A stretch of DNA of 64,000 bases from Stenotrophomonas sp. BIO128-Bstrain (GTDB lineage Bacteria; Pseudomonadota; Gammaproteobacteria; Xanthomonadales; Xanthomonadaceae), in assembly GCF_030128875.1 (NCBI RefSeq), contig NZ_CP124620.1, positions 62,001 to 126,000 on the forward strand. Reading direction: 5' to 3'. A program made the translations under genes and the position numbers. Positions within the stretch are counted from its first letter, which is position 1. Each line of letters begins with the position of its first letter. The notes under the pieces are model-generated. The model searched no databases. It worked only from the letters and a program-made list of their open reading frames with translations, and was not told where the DNA came from. This document shows positions 37,105-45,641 of the stretch, one piece after another.

Positions 37105-37644
37105 ATGGACGTGGCGGCACAAGTAGTGGAGTTCTGGCGCGACGCCGGACCGCAGAAGTGGTTCGCGCGCGATGACGCGTTCGATGCGCGGTTTCGCCAG
37201 CAGTTCCAGGACGCGCATTTCGCCGCCGCCCGGCGTGCCCGCGAGCATTGGCTCAGCAGTGCCGATGGCGCACTGGCGCTGATGATCCTGCTCGACCAGT
37301 TCCCGCGCAACTGCTTCCGCGATACGGCCCATTCCTATGCCACCGATGGCCTGGCGCGTCATTACGCCATGCGCGCGGTGGAAGAAGGCCTGGACCTGCA
37401 GCTGGTACCCAAGCTGCGGGCCTTCATCTATCTGCCGTTCGAGCACTCCGAGGATCCGCAGGACCAGGAACGCTCGGTGGCGATGTTCGATGCGCTCGGC
37501 GACAAGGAATACCTGCAGTACGCCGAACTGCACCGCGACATCATCCGCCGGTTCGGCCGCTTCCCGCACCGCAATGCGGTGCTGGGCCGGATGCCGACGC
37601 CGGAGGAACTGGATTACCTGGCCGAAGGCGGGTTTGCGGGATAA
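37105..37644 (+). CDS. DUF924 family protein
   Basis: A 179-residue soluble, mostly helical protein of the DUF924 family. The diagnostic blocks are 'VVEFWRDAGPQKWFARDDAFDARF', 'ALMILLDQFPRNCFRDTAHSYATD' and 'YLPFEHSEDPQDQERSV'. The family resembles TPR-like helical repeats and has no established function. It lies 52 bases after amn on the same strand, so the two may share a transcript, and it is followed by a bidirectional terminator. Confidence 0.88.
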   Translation: MDVAAQVVEFWRDAGPQKWFARDDAFDARFRQQFQDAHFAAARRAREHWLSSADGALALMILLDQFPRNCFRDTAHSYATDGLARHYAMRAVEEGLDLQLVPKLRAFIYLPFEHSEDPQDQERSVAMFDALGDKEYLQYAELHRDIIRRFGRFPHRNAVLGRMPTPEELDYLAEGGFAG

Positions 37645-37670
37645 CCGATGGACGCCCGGGCGCCACGCAC

Positions 37671-37698
37671 AAAAAACGCCGGCATTGCCGGCGTTTTT
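37671..37698. terminator. Bidirectional intrinsic terminator
   Basis: An AAAAAACGCCGGC/GCCGGCGTTTTT stem with a 3-base loop lies between the convergent DUF924 and Grx/rhodanese genes, with U-tracts in both directions. Confidence 0.92.
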
Positions 37699-37721
37699 CG
37701 TATCGCGCTACGTGCTGAAGA

Positions 37722-38648
37722 TCAGTACTTCGGCACGCCGTTGTCCACCTCGTTCGACCAGGCATCGATGCCGCCGGTGATGTTGGACACCTTGGTGAAG
37801 CCCAGGGCACGGAACTGCTCGGCGGCCTGTGCGCTGCGGCCACCGTGATGGCACAGGAAGGCCAGCGCGGTGTCCTTGGGCAGGGCTTCCAGGCGGGCGC
37901 GGTTGTCGCCGTCGAACGTTTCGAACGGGGCGTTGATCGCCGCGATCGCACGCTCGTCGGCCGGGCGCACGTCGACCACGGTGATGCTGCCGGCACGCAG
38001 CTGGTCGTCGGCGTCGCGCACGCTCAGTTCCTGCACCGCCTTGGGGGCGTTCGGGTTGTCGATCGCCAGGCCCTTGCCGCGGATGTCGTCCACCCAGTCG
38101 ATGGTGATGCCTTCGGCGCGACGGGCGCTGGCCAGGTCGAACTGCACGCGCAGGCCGTTGGACTCGGCGGCGATCGCGTTGTCGTCGTGCGGGGCCAGCT
38201 GGAAGTTCGGCTGGAAGCGCGCGTCGATGCCCAGCTGCAGCGCAGCACCCGGGGAATCGGCCAGCGCGCCGCGCAGCATTTCCACGGCGGCCGGGGTCAC
38301 GGTGATGCGCGGCGGGGTGCGGTCCGGGGCGGCAAGCCCAAGCACGCTGCTCAGCTCACCGCTGCCGGCCATCTGCAGGATGATGTCGCTGCCACCGATC
38401 AGCTCGCCATCGATGTACAGCTGCGGGATGGTCGGCCACTCGCCGTAGGCCTTGATGCCTTCGCGGATCTCCGCGTCGGCCAGCACGTTGACGTGGTCGA
38501 ACTCCACGCCGAGGTCCTGCAGGGCGCCGACGGCCTTGGCCGAGAAACCGCACTGCGGCATGCTCGGCTGACCCTTCATGAACAGCACGACGCGGTTGGC
38601 GTTGAGAATGGATTCGATGCGCGAGCGCAGGGCGGGATCAAGGGACAT
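37722..38648 (-). CDS. Monothiol glutaredoxin (Grx4-type) fused to an IscA/HesB-like and a rhodanese domain
   Basis: A 308-residue three-domain fusion. Residues 1-105 are a Grx4 monothiol glutaredoxin with active site 'PQCGFS' (Cys33) and 'WPTIPQLYIDGELIGGSDII'. Residues about 114-203 resemble the A-type Fe-S carrier fold ('RITVTPAAVEMLRGAL...IDWVDDIRGKGLAIDNPNAP') but lack all the carrier cysteines. Residues about 207-308 are a rhodanese with Cys266 ('FLCHHGGRS'). Grx4 proteins carry Fe-S clusters with glutathione; the rhodanese suggests sulfur handling. The start is ATG 38648. Such fusions occur in xanthomonads. Confidence 0.9.
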   Translation of the reverse strand: MSLDPALRSRIESILNANRVVLFMKGQPSMPQCGFSAKAVGALQDLGVEFDHVNVLADAEIREGIKAYGEWPTIPQLYIDGELIGGSDIILQMAGSGELSSVLGLAAPDRTPPRITVTPAAVEMLRGALADSPGAALQLGIDARFQPNFQLAPHDDNAIAAESNGLRVQFDLASARRAEGITIDWVDDIRGKGLAIDNPNAPKAVQELSVRDADDQLRAGSITVVDVRPADERAIAAINAPFETFDGDNRARLEALPKDTALAFLCHHGGRSAQAAEQFRALGFTKVSNITGGIDAWSNEVDNGVPKY

Positions 38649-38706
38649 GACGGTCGGGGTCCGGATATGCGAACCGCCTATTCTACGCGGCATGGCATCA
38701 TGGGGC

Positions 38707-39483
38707 ATGACCGTACCGGAAACGTTGTATCGCATTCCCCGGCGCCCCTGGCGCTGGCTGCCGTGGCTGGTGCTGTCGCAGGTGCTGGTGGTGCTGGCCT
38801 GGGTCGCCTGGGGCTGGCGCTGTGGGCTGCCGCTGATGGTGGCGTCCCATGCCCTGTTCATGGTGCCGGTGTTCCTGCCCAACAGCCGCTTCTATGCCCC
38901 GGTGCTCAGCCGCCTGCCCGGCCAGGCGCGCAAGGTCTGGCTGACCATCGATGATGGGCCGTCGGAAGAAACCCCGGCGGTGCTCGAGCTGCTGGACCGT
39001 TACGAGGCCAAGGCGACCTTCTTCCTGGTCGGTGAACGCGCGCAGGCGCGGCCGGAGCTGGTGCAGGCGATGCTGGCCCGCGGGCACAGCCTGGGCAACC
39101 ACAGCCACCGCCACCCGCAGAGCCGCTTCTGGCGGCTGGGGCGGCAGGCCATGGCGGAGGAAATCGCGCTGTGCCAGCAGGCCCTCACCGCGATCGCCGG
39201 CACGCCGCCGCGCTGGTATCGCTCGGTGGTGGGGATGACCAATCCGTTCGTGGCCCCTGCATTGAAGCAGTGGCAGCTGACCCGGGTCGGCTGGAGCGCC
39301 CGTGGTTTCGACGGTGTCGATTGCACGCCCGGCCAGGTGGTCGAGCGGATCACCCGTGATCTGGCGCCCGGCAGCATCGTGCTGCTGCATGAGGGCGCCG
39401 CGCATGGCCACAACCTGGCCATCATCGAAGCGGTGCTGCAGGCGGTGCAGGCGCGTGGCCTGCATGCCGGCCTGCCGGACTGA
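38707..39483 (+). CDS. Polysaccharide deacetylase (NodB-homology) family protein
   Basis: A 258-residue protein with one or two N-terminal membrane helices ('WLPWLVLSQVLVVLAWVAWGW', 'LPLMVASHALFMVPVFL', about residues 17-60) and a NodB domain from about residue 75. Motif 1 is 'LTIDDGPSEETP' (metal Asp), motif 2 is 'SLGNHSHRHP' (two His ligands) and a later block is 'GSIVLLHEG'. It would deacetylate a sugar polymer or lipid-linked sugar at the periplasmic face. The start could be ATG 38692 or 38707. It is divergent from the Grx fusion. Confidence 0.83.
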   Translation: MTVPETLYRIPRRPWRWLPWLVLSQVLVVLAWVAWGWRCGLPLMVASHALFMVPVFLPNSRFYAPVLSRLPGQARKVWLTIDDGPSEETPAVLELLDRYEAKATFFLVGERAQARPELVQAMLARGHSLGNHSHRHPQSRFWRLGRQAMAEEIALCQQALTAIAGTPPRWYRSVVGMTNPFVAPALKQWQLTRVGWSARGFDGVDCTPGQVVERITRDLAPGSIVLLHEGAAHGHNLAIIEAVLQAVQARGLHAGLPD

Positions 39484-39513
39484 CGCCAGACCGGGGACCG
39501 GCGCAGGCCGGGC

Positions 39514-39837
39514 TCAGCTCAGCGAGCCGATGACCATCAGCAGCACCACGCCGAGCATGCTGCCGATCGAGAACACCAGGCCGAGCACGGCGAACACGCG
39601 GCGGCGGTCCGCCTGCAATGCGCCGGCCACGCCCAGGCCGAAGGCCACCAGCTGCATCAGGGCGGTGAGCATCAGGCCAAGACCGACCAGGATCGCCGAC
39701 ATCGAGGTTTCTTCCATGCCGCCTGGCGTCGTGGTCTCGATGATGCCGGCGATGACGACCAGGCCCAGCATCAACACGGCGCCGCACACGGCGGTAATGA
39801 ACGCGGCAATACCCATGCCGGAATGAGGGGTGTGCAT
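39514..39837 (-). CDS. Small three-helix membrane protein (paralogue pair, member 2)
   Basis: A 107-residue protein with three hydrophobic helices (about residues 8-30, 47-70 and 82-104) and a short basic 'QADRRR' before the last. I do not recognise the family, though the layout is like small DUF4190-type proteins. The ATG at 39837 has an AGGAG ribosome binding site. It lies 35 bases after a second small protein with the same layout, suggesting an old tandem duplication. Confidence 0.62.
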   Translation of the reverse strand: MHTPHSGMGIAAFITAVCGAVLMLGLVVIAGIIETTTPGGMEETSMSAILVGLGLMLTALMQLVAFGLGVAGALQADRRRVFAVLGLVFSIGSMLGVVLLMVIGSLS

Positions 39838-39872
39838 CAGGGCTCCTTGTCGATGCGGTGGAACGGACGGTG

Positions 39873-40244
39873 TCAGTGGGCCAGGGCGGGCGTGGTCGGG
39901 GTCGTGGCGCCTGCGGGCGGGTGCGACGCATGCCACTGGTCGCTGATCCAGCCCCCGAGCGAGAGCTGGGCGATCAGCAGGCCCAGGGTCACCAGCAGCG
40001 CGATGATGCCGAACAGGCGGCGCCGGCGGGGTTGCAGCACGCTGCCCAGGCCGAGCAAAAGGGCCAGGATCGCCAGGCCGACGCTGCTGCCCAGCAGTGC
40101 GGCCAGCGACCATGGCAGCTCGCGCATCGCCGCGTGTTCGGGCGCATGGGCGTAATGCATGCTCAGCAGCAGCATCACCAGGCCCACGCCACTGACGATC
40201 AGCGCGGCGGTGCCAAGCGCGGAATGTCGGGTCTGTCGAGGCAT
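39873..40244 (-). CDS. Small three-helix membrane protein (paralogue pair, member 1)
   Basis: A 123-residue protein with hydrophobic helices at about 14-32, 48-68 and 76-94. 'LQPRRRRLFGIIALLVTLG' parallels 'LQADRRRVFAVLGLVFSIG' in the downstream neighbour. The Pro/Thr/Ala-rich tail follows 'GGWISDQWHASH'. Function unknown. The start is ATG 40244. It lies 68 bases downstream of the methyltransferase gene in the same minus-strand series. Confidence 0.6.
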   Translation of the reverse strand: MPRQTRHSALGTAALIVSGVGLVMLLLSMHYAHAPEHAAMRELPWSLAALLGSSVGLAILALLLGLGSVLQPRRRRLFGIIALLVTLGLLIAQLSLGGWISDQWHASHPPAGATTPTTPALAH

Positions 40245-40312
40245 GGGTGGCTCCGTGCCGGAAGGGGGGCGCGAGTATGCGCGCGTGCGGCCGGTGGCGC
40301 GAGCCACGTCGG

Positions 40313-41035
40313 TCAAGCGACGCGCGCCCGATCGCCGACGATCAGCCAGTTGTTGAACGGGGTGTTGCCATACAGCGGTGTCATCCGCAGCTGCAGCCCG
40401 GCCCGCTCCAGGGGGGCGCGCAGGCTCCCGGCATCGGAGTAATGGCGTGGCCGCGTGCCCATCCAGCCGACCAGGTGCGCGAGCATGTCGGTGATGCGCG
40501 TGGTGCGATCGCGGCCACTGTTGTCGGCCAGCACGGTGCGGATCACCAGCCGCGCACCGGGCGCCACGCGTGCGGCGGCCTCGTGCAGCAACCGGGTCTG
40601 GGCCGCGGCGGGCAGGTACTGCAACACGTCCAGCAGCGCGACGTTGCCGTGGTGTGCGGGCAGGGCGGCGCTGGCATCCACGCAGGTGAACCGGGCGTGC
40701 GGCAGCGCGGCGCGTGCGCTGGCCCGCTCGGCGCGGGCCACTTTGTCGGCGTCGATATCCAGGCCGTGGTACGCCAGCGCACTGCCGTGCTGGTGCAGCA
40801 CGTGGGCCAGCAGGCCCAGGCCGCAGCCGATATCCAGCAAAGGCGCGGCAGGAGCAGCATCCAGCGCGGCGAGCACCCCGGGATACAGCGGATCGCTGCC
40901 AAGTTTGCCGCGGCTGTAGTAATAATCGCGGCGGTTGCCGAAGCGCTGTGCCGGCAGGAACGCCGTGGCGATCCGGCGGGCCTGCTCCCTGGCCAGCGGC
41001 AGCGTGGCCTCGCTCAGCGGCTCGGCTCCGCCCAC
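40313..41035 (-). CDS. Class I SAM-dependent methyltransferase
   Basis: A 240-residue methyltransferase. Motif I is 'LLDIGCGLGLLAHVL' (about residues 66-80), the ribose-binding acidic end of strand 2 is 'HGLDIDADKVARAERA', motif III is 'VALLDVLQYLP' and post-motif 'ARLVIRTV' follows. The substrate is unknown. The start is taken as GTG 41035, which overlaps the upstream SGNH hydrolase by 22 bases; a later start would lose 'DYYYSRGKL', which looks conserved. It is the third gene of the aminotransferase-SGNH-methyltransferase series. Confidence 0.8.
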   Translation of the reverse strand: MGGAEPLSEATLPLAREQARRIATAFLPAQRFGNRRDYYYSRGKLGSDPLYPGVLAALDAAPAAPLLDIGCGLGLLAHVLHQHGSALAYHGLDIDADKVARAERASARAALPHARFTCVDASAALPAHHGNVALLDVLQYLPAAAQTRLLHEAAARVAPGARLVIRTVLADNSGRDRTTRITDMLAHLVGWMGTRPRHYSDAGSLRAPLERAGLQLRMTPLYGNTPFNNWLIVGDRARVA

Positions 41036-41634
41036 AGCACGCGCGTTACCTCAAACGCGCGCTGGTGCCACAGCGTGTACATCGCCGCGGAGGGGTGCAG
41101 GCCATCGTCGGCCAGCATCACCGTCTCGCCCCCCCATTGGCGGCTCAGGTCGGTGATGTCGACAAACGCTACATCGTGCTCGGCGCAGATCGCTGCCGCC
41201 GCCGCGTTGTAGGCATCCAGTTCCTGCCCGATCTGCACGCGGTCGCGCCCGGATGCCACGGCATACGGGGTCACGCCCCAGTCGGGGATCGAGAGCACCA
41301 GCACCCGCGCGGCACGGTCACCGGCGAAGGCGAGCGCGCGCTGCAGCAGCGCGGTGAAGCGCGGGCGGTACTCGTCCACGCTGCGCCCACGGTATTGATC
41401 ATTGACCCCGATCAACAGGCTCACCAGCTCGAACGGCCCCTGCGGTGCGCCTGCATCGATGCCGGCTTCAAGTTCGTCGGTGGTCCAGCCGGTGGTGGCG
41501 ATGATCGTCGGATCATCCACCGCAACGCCGATGTCGCGCAGCGCTGCCGCCAGCTGCGTCGGCCAGCGCCCGGCCGGCGCGACGCCTTCGCCGATCGTGT
41601 AGGAGTCGCCCAGCGCCAGATACGGCAGGCCCAT
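41014..41634 (-). CDS. SGNH/GDSL hydrolase
   Basis: A 206-residue esterase/lipase-like enzyme without a signal peptide. Block I is 'LALGDSYTIGEG' (nucleophile Ser11), block II contributes a Gly near 'GWTTDELEAG', block III is 'LIGVNDQYRG' (oxyanion Asn) and block V is 'ADDGLHPSAAMY' (Asp and His). The substrate is unknown. Its start codon overlaps the stop of the upstream aminotransferase in TGATG, indicating translational coupling. Confidence 0.88.
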   Translation of the reverse strand: MGLPYLALGDSYTIGEGVAPAGRWPTQLAAALRDIGVAVDDPTIIATTGWTTDELEAGIDAGAPQGPFELVSLLIGVNDQYRGRSVDEYRPRFTALLQRALAFAGDRAARVLVLSIPDWGVTPYAVASGRDRVQIGQELDAYNAAAAAICAEHDVAFVDITDLSRQWGGETVMLADDGLHPSAAMYTLWHQRAFEVTRVLWAEPSR

Positions 41635-42908
41635 CAGGCCACCGCGCTGCGCGGCTTGAGCGGCACCACCTTGGTGTTGGCCTCGGCACGGCGTGCCAGG
41701 GCGCGGTCGATGCGTGCGAACACATCGCGCATCACCTCCGGCTCGGGCAGCAGGGTCACGCGGAAGTGGTGGCGGTAGGGCACGTTGAAGCTCGAACCCG
41801 GCACCACCAGCACGCCTTCCTCGTTCATCAGTTCCAGCGCGAAATCATGGTCGTCGAAACTGCGTGCCGCCGCACCGACCACCGCCGGGAACGCATACAG
41901 CGCGCCGGCCGGCGCCACCAGCGACAGATGCTCACTGGCATCGCAGGCCTCGATCACCGCGCGGCGGGTTTCATACAGGCGGCCACCGGGCGCGCACAGC
42001 GGCGAGATGGTGTCCGGCCCGTTCACCGCCGCGTCGATGGCGTACTGGCCGGGCACGTTGGCGCACAGGCGCAGCGCGCTGAGCAGGTCCATCGCCGCGC
42101 GGAACTCGCCCAGCCGCTCGGCCGCGCCGGACAGCATCGCCCAGCCCACCCGCCATCCGCAGGCGCGATGCACCTTGCTCAGGCCGCTGAAGGTGATGCA
42201 CGGGTGCTCGCCGGCCAGCGGCGCGACGGCATGGAACTGCGCATCGTCGTAGAGGATCTGATCGTAGATTTCATCGACCATCAGCAGCAGGTTGTGCTTG
42301 GCCGCGATGGCGACGATGCGCTCAAGCAGCTCGCGCGAGTAGCTGGCGCCGCTGGGGTTGTTCGGGTTGATCAGCACGATCGCGCGGGTGCGCGAGGAGA
42401 CCAGGGCCTCGATCTCGACCGGGTCGGGCTGGAAGCCGTTCTCCGGCGCGCAGCGGTAATAGACCGGGCGGCCATCGTTGAGGATGGTCGCCGCCGACCA
42501 CAGCGGGTAATCGGGCGAGGGCACCAGCACTTCGTCGCCCGGGTTGAGCAGGGCGCGCAATGACAGGTCGATCAACTCGCTGACGCCGTTGCCGATGAAT
42601 ACCCGGTCCGGGTGCGCATCGGGTGCGCCGCGCCGGGCGTACGCGGCGGCGATGGCTTCGCGCGCCTCCGGCAGGCCCTGCTGGTGGGTATAGGGATCGG
42701 TGCGGCCCATGTCGTCGGCGATCGCGCGCTGCAGGTGCTCCGGCGCACGGAACCCGAAATTGCCCGGGTTGCCGATGTTGAGCTTGATCAGCTTGCGGCC
42801 CTGGGCCTCCAGCTCCCGCGCTCGTCGCGCCAGTTCGCCCCGGATCTCGTAGCGGACTTCGGACAGGCGCTCGCGGGTGGCGAGCGGCTTCAGCGGGGGC
42901 GTGGACAT
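41634..42908 (-). CDS. PLP-dependent aminotransferase (AlaA-like alanine transaminase)
   Basis: A 424-residue fold-type I aminotransferase. The N-terminal 'YEIRGELARRARELEAQGRKLIKLNIGNP' resembles glutamate-pyruvate transaminase AlaA/YfbQ. The PLP lysine is Lys245 in 'SGLSKVHRACGWRVGW', and 'NPNNPSGA' (about 181-188) and 'VDEIYDQILYDD' are classical. The C-terminal Arg in 'HHFRVTLLPE' would hold the substrate carboxylate. It probably makes alanine from pyruvate and glutamate. The start is ATG 42908. It is divergent from rsgA and is coupled to the SGNH gene. Confidence 0.88.
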   Translation of the reverse strand: MSTPPLKPLATRERLSEVRYEIRGELARRARELEAQGRKLIKLNIGNPGNFGFRAPEHLQRAIADDMGRTDPYTHQQGLPEAREAIAAAYARRGAPDAHPDRVFIGNGVSELIDLSLRALLNPGDEVLVPSPDYPLWSAATILNDGRPVYYRCAPENGFQPDPVEIEALVSSRTRAIVLINPNNPSGASYSRELLERIVAIAAKHNLLLMVDEIYDQILYDDAQFHAVAPLAGEHPCITFSGLSKVHRACGWRVGWAMLSGAAERLGEFRAAMDLLSALRLCANVPGQYAIDAAVNGPDTISPLCAPGGRLYETRRAVIEACDASEHLSLVAPAGALYAFPAVVGAAARSFDDHDFALELMNEEGVLVVPGSSFNVPYRHHFRVTLLPEPEVMRDVFARIDRALARRAEANTKVVPLKPRSAVA

Positions 42909-43093
42909 GAACGGGCCGTCATTCAGGCATGGAAACCGCATGGTAGCGGAATTGTTGCGTTGCAGGGCAAGCGTTTCCGGCCGCATTCCCTGCGCTGGCA
43001 AGGCGGTTTCAAGTGAAAGGATTTCCACCGCTCCACCGCGGCGCCGACCCATCGCGGCGACGCCCGGCCGCCACACCCTTTAGAATGGGCACG

Positions 43094-44191
43094 ATGAGCG
43101 AACCCACTGATTACCGTGCCCTGCAGACCATCGGCTGGCCCTGGCCGGGCGGCCCTGAACTGCCGGCCTGGCAGGCCCTGTTCGAGCAGTTCCCGCAGGC
43201 GCGCCCGGGCCGGGTGATCGAGCAGCATCGCACCGGCTACATCGTGTCCGATGCGCCGGACGCGGCGATCAAGACCGAGTCGCCGCCGGAGTGGCAGCGC
43301 CCGCGCTTCCCCAGCCACGAGCGCGCGGCGGTGGGCGACTGGGTGCTGCTGGAGGGGATCAAGATCGTGGCCCTGCTGCCGCGGCGCACCGCGATCAAGC
43401 GTGGCGCGGCCGGCGAGCATTACCACCAGCAGGTGATCGCGGCCAACATCGATACGGTGTTCATCGTCTGCGGCCTGGATGCGGACTTCAATCCGCGCCG
43501 GATCGAACGCTACCTGCTGCTGGTCGGCGGGGGCGGCGCGCAGCCGGTGGTGGTGCTGACCAAGGCCGACCAGACCGAATACAGTCAGGACGCCCTGGAC
43601 GTGCTGGAAGAACTGGCGGCGCAGAACATCCCGCTGCTGGCCATCAACGGCAAGGACCCGGCCAGTGCCTCGGCCCTGCTGCCGTGGCTGGCCGCCGGCC
43701 AGACCGTGGTGCTGGTGGGATCTTCCGGGGCCGGCAAGTCGACCCTGACCAATACGCTGCTGGGCGAGGAGCGGATGAAGACCGCCGATGTGCGCGTCAA
43801 TGACTCGCGCGGGCGCCACACCACCACCCACCGCGCGCTGATCCCGCTGCCGGCCGGCGCCTGCCTGATCGATACCCCCGGCATGCGCGAACTCAAGCCG
43901 ACCGGTGAGGAGGCCCTGAGCGAAGGCGGCTTCTCCGACGTGGAAGCCCTGTCGGCGCAATGCCGTTTCCGCGACTGCGCCCACCAGCGTGAGCCAGGCT
44001 GCGCGATCCGCGCGGCCATCGAGGACGGCACGCTGGATGAAGAGCGCCTGCTCAACTACTTCAAGCTGAAAGAAGAAGTGGCCGCCGCCGCTGCCAAGCT
44101 GGCCGTGCGCCAGGCGCAGCAGGCGATCGAACGCAAGCACGTGGGCAAGGGCGCCCAGTGGCGCCCGGGCGGTAAGGGCGGCCGGCGATAG
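43094..44191 (+). CDS. rsgA: Small ribosomal subunit biogenesis GTPase RsgA
   Basis: A 365-residue circularly permuted GTPase that helps 30S subunit maturation. An OB-fold N-terminus comes first ('IVSDAPDAAIKTES'), then G4 'VVVLTKADQTE' precedes G1 'GSSGAGKSTLTN' and G3 'IDTPGMREL', the reversed order typical of RsgA. The zinc finger is 'CRFRDCAHQREPGC'. The tail is basic ('RWRP...KGGRR'-like). Two ATGs (43085 and 43094) are possible; the second is used here. Confidence 0.95.
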   Translation: MSEPTDYRALQTIGWPWPGGPELPAWQALFEQFPQARPGRVIEQHRTGYIVSDAPDAAIKTESPPEWQRPRFPSHERAAVGDWVLLEGIKIVALLPRRTAIKRGAAGEHYHQQVIAANIDTVFIVCGLDADFNPRRIERYLLLVGGGGAQPVVVLTKADQTEYSQDALDVLEELAAQNIPLLAINGKDPASASALLPWLAAGQTVVLVGSSGAGKSTLTNTLLGEERMKTADVRVNDSRGRHTTTHRALIPLPAGACLIDTPGMRELKPTGEEALSEGGFSDVEALSAQCRFRDCAHQREPGCAIRAAIEDGTLDEERLLNYFKLKEEVAAAAAKLAVRQAQQAIERKHVGKGAQWRPGGKGGRR

Positions 44192-44210
44192 CTTTTGCTA
44201 CTGTCCGTCC

Positions 44211-45464
44211 ATGGACACGCCAATGATCGTGGATCGTGACGTTGCCCACCACACCGCGCTCGATGCCCAACTGGTCGAGGCGGTGGGCGGGATCAAACTG
44301 CTGGGATTGACCAGCTGGCCGGCCGCGCTGCAGGCCCCGTTCCTGGCCAGCGTCGCCCGCGGCCAGCCGGTGCTGCCGCAGGTCGATTACCCCCGGCTCG
44401 ATTTCAGCGATACCCGCCACCGGCTGGCCGCGATCAGCGCCCAATGCGATCCCGACCATCCCATCGGCCTGTATGTGCAGCGCTCGGCGCACAGCTGGGA
44501 CCAGGCCGCCGGCCTGCTCGAATCGCTGGGCACCGCCGAGGTCGACCGTTATTCGGTGGAGTTGTTCGGCGCGCCGGAGCAGCCATTGCCAGGCAATGGA
44601 CCCAGTACCCGCGATGCTGCCCGCCACTTCATCCAGATCGCGCAGGAGCTGGACCACGAACTGCTCGCACCCGAAGAGCAGGTGCCGGTCTCGGCCACTG
44701 CGCTGCAGCTGCAGTTGCAGAGCGATCTGGATGCTTTCTTCGAGTCGCGCATCATCACCGTGCAGCTGGACCCGGAGCTGATTTCCAAGGCCGCCGCCGG
44801 CCCCAACCGGATCCGCCTGCGCACCAGTGCCCGCTTCAGCGCCTATGACCGCGCGCAGCTGTTCCACCATGAAGCACTGGTGCACTCGCTGACCGCACTC
44901 AACGGACGCGAGCAGCCGCACCTGCCCAGCCTGGCGCTGTCCTCGCCGCGGGTCACCGCCACTCAGGAGGGGCTGGCCACGTTCGCCGAACAGATCACCG
45001 GCAGCATCGACATCGAGCGCCTCAAGCGCATCAGCCTGCGTACCGAAGCCATCGCGATGGCACGCGAGGGCGCCGATTTCATCGAGGTGTTCCGCTATTT
45101 CTGCGCGGCGGGGCAGAACAACGAAGAGAGCTTTGCCTCGGCCCAGCGCGTGTTCCGCGGCGTGCCGCCGAGCGGCGGCGCAGCCTTCACCAAGGACACC
45201 GTGTACCTGCGCGGGCTGGTCTCGGTGCACACCTTCTTCCGCCACATGCTGGCCGAAGACCGCCTGCAGGTCTGCCGCTGGTTGTTTGCCGGCAAGATGT
45301 CGCTCACCGATGCGATCGCGTTCGCGCCGCTGTTCGAAGAGGGCATCCTGCGCCCGCCGCGCTGGCTCCCGCACTGGGTCAGCCGCGCGAATGGGCTGGC
45401 CGGAATGCTCGCCTTCTCGCTGTTCGCCAACCGCATCCGCATGGACCAGCTCGCCCCCGAGTAG
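44211..45464 (+). CDS. QEGLA-motif (DUF1704/MATCAP-like) predicted metallopeptidase
   Basis: A 417-residue protein with the paired motifs of the DUF1704 family: 'HEALVH' (HExxxH, residues 220-225) and 'TQEGLATFAEQ' (251-261), which gives the family the name 'flavohemoglobin expression-modulating QEGLA motif protein'. HExxxH with a downstream Glu is the zinc site seen in the related eukaryotic tubulin carboxypeptidase MATCAP, so a carboxypeptidase role is possible. It is 19 bases after rsgA. Its TAG stop codon is formed by the GTAG head of a SMAG element. Confidence 0.85.
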   Translation: MDTPMIVDRDVAHHTALDAQLVEAVGGIKLLGLTSWPAALQAPFLASVARGQPVLPQVDYPRLDFSDTRHRLAAISAQCDPDHPIGLYVQRSAHSWDQAAGLLESLGTAEVDRYSVELFGAPEQPLPGNGPSTRDAARHFIQIAQELDHELLAPEEQVPVSATALQLQLQSDLDAFFESRIITVQLDPELISKAAAGPNRIRLRTSARFSAYDRAQLFHHEALVHSLTALNGREQPHLPSLALSSPRVTATQEGLATFAEQITGSIDIERLKRISLRTEAIAMAREGADFIEVFRYFCAAGQNNEESFASAQRVFRGVPPSGGAAFTKDTVYLRGLVSVHTFFRHMLAEDRLQVCRWLFAGKMSLTDAIAFAPLFEEGILRPPRWLPHWVSRANGLAGMLAFSLFANRIRMDQLAPE

Positions 45465-45483
45465 TGCCGGCCGCTGGCCGGCA
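45461..45483 (+). repeat. Single SMAG repeat overlapping a stop codon
   Basis: GTAGTGCCGGCCGCTGGCCG plus GCA. Bases 45462-45464 (TAG) are the stop codon of the upstream gene. No facing partner is seen nearby, so it stands alone. Confidence 0.88.
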
Positions 45484-45641
45484 AGCTCGCGCGCCTTCCA
45501 CCTGCACTCAGTGCGTTAATGAGCACTGCATCGCAATTCATCTGCGATGACCCGCACCGTAAACATCCTTTCATGTTCCGCTCGCATGCTGGTCATGCAC
45601 CTGCATTGCGCAGGTCATCTTCCCCCATGTAACGGACGACC

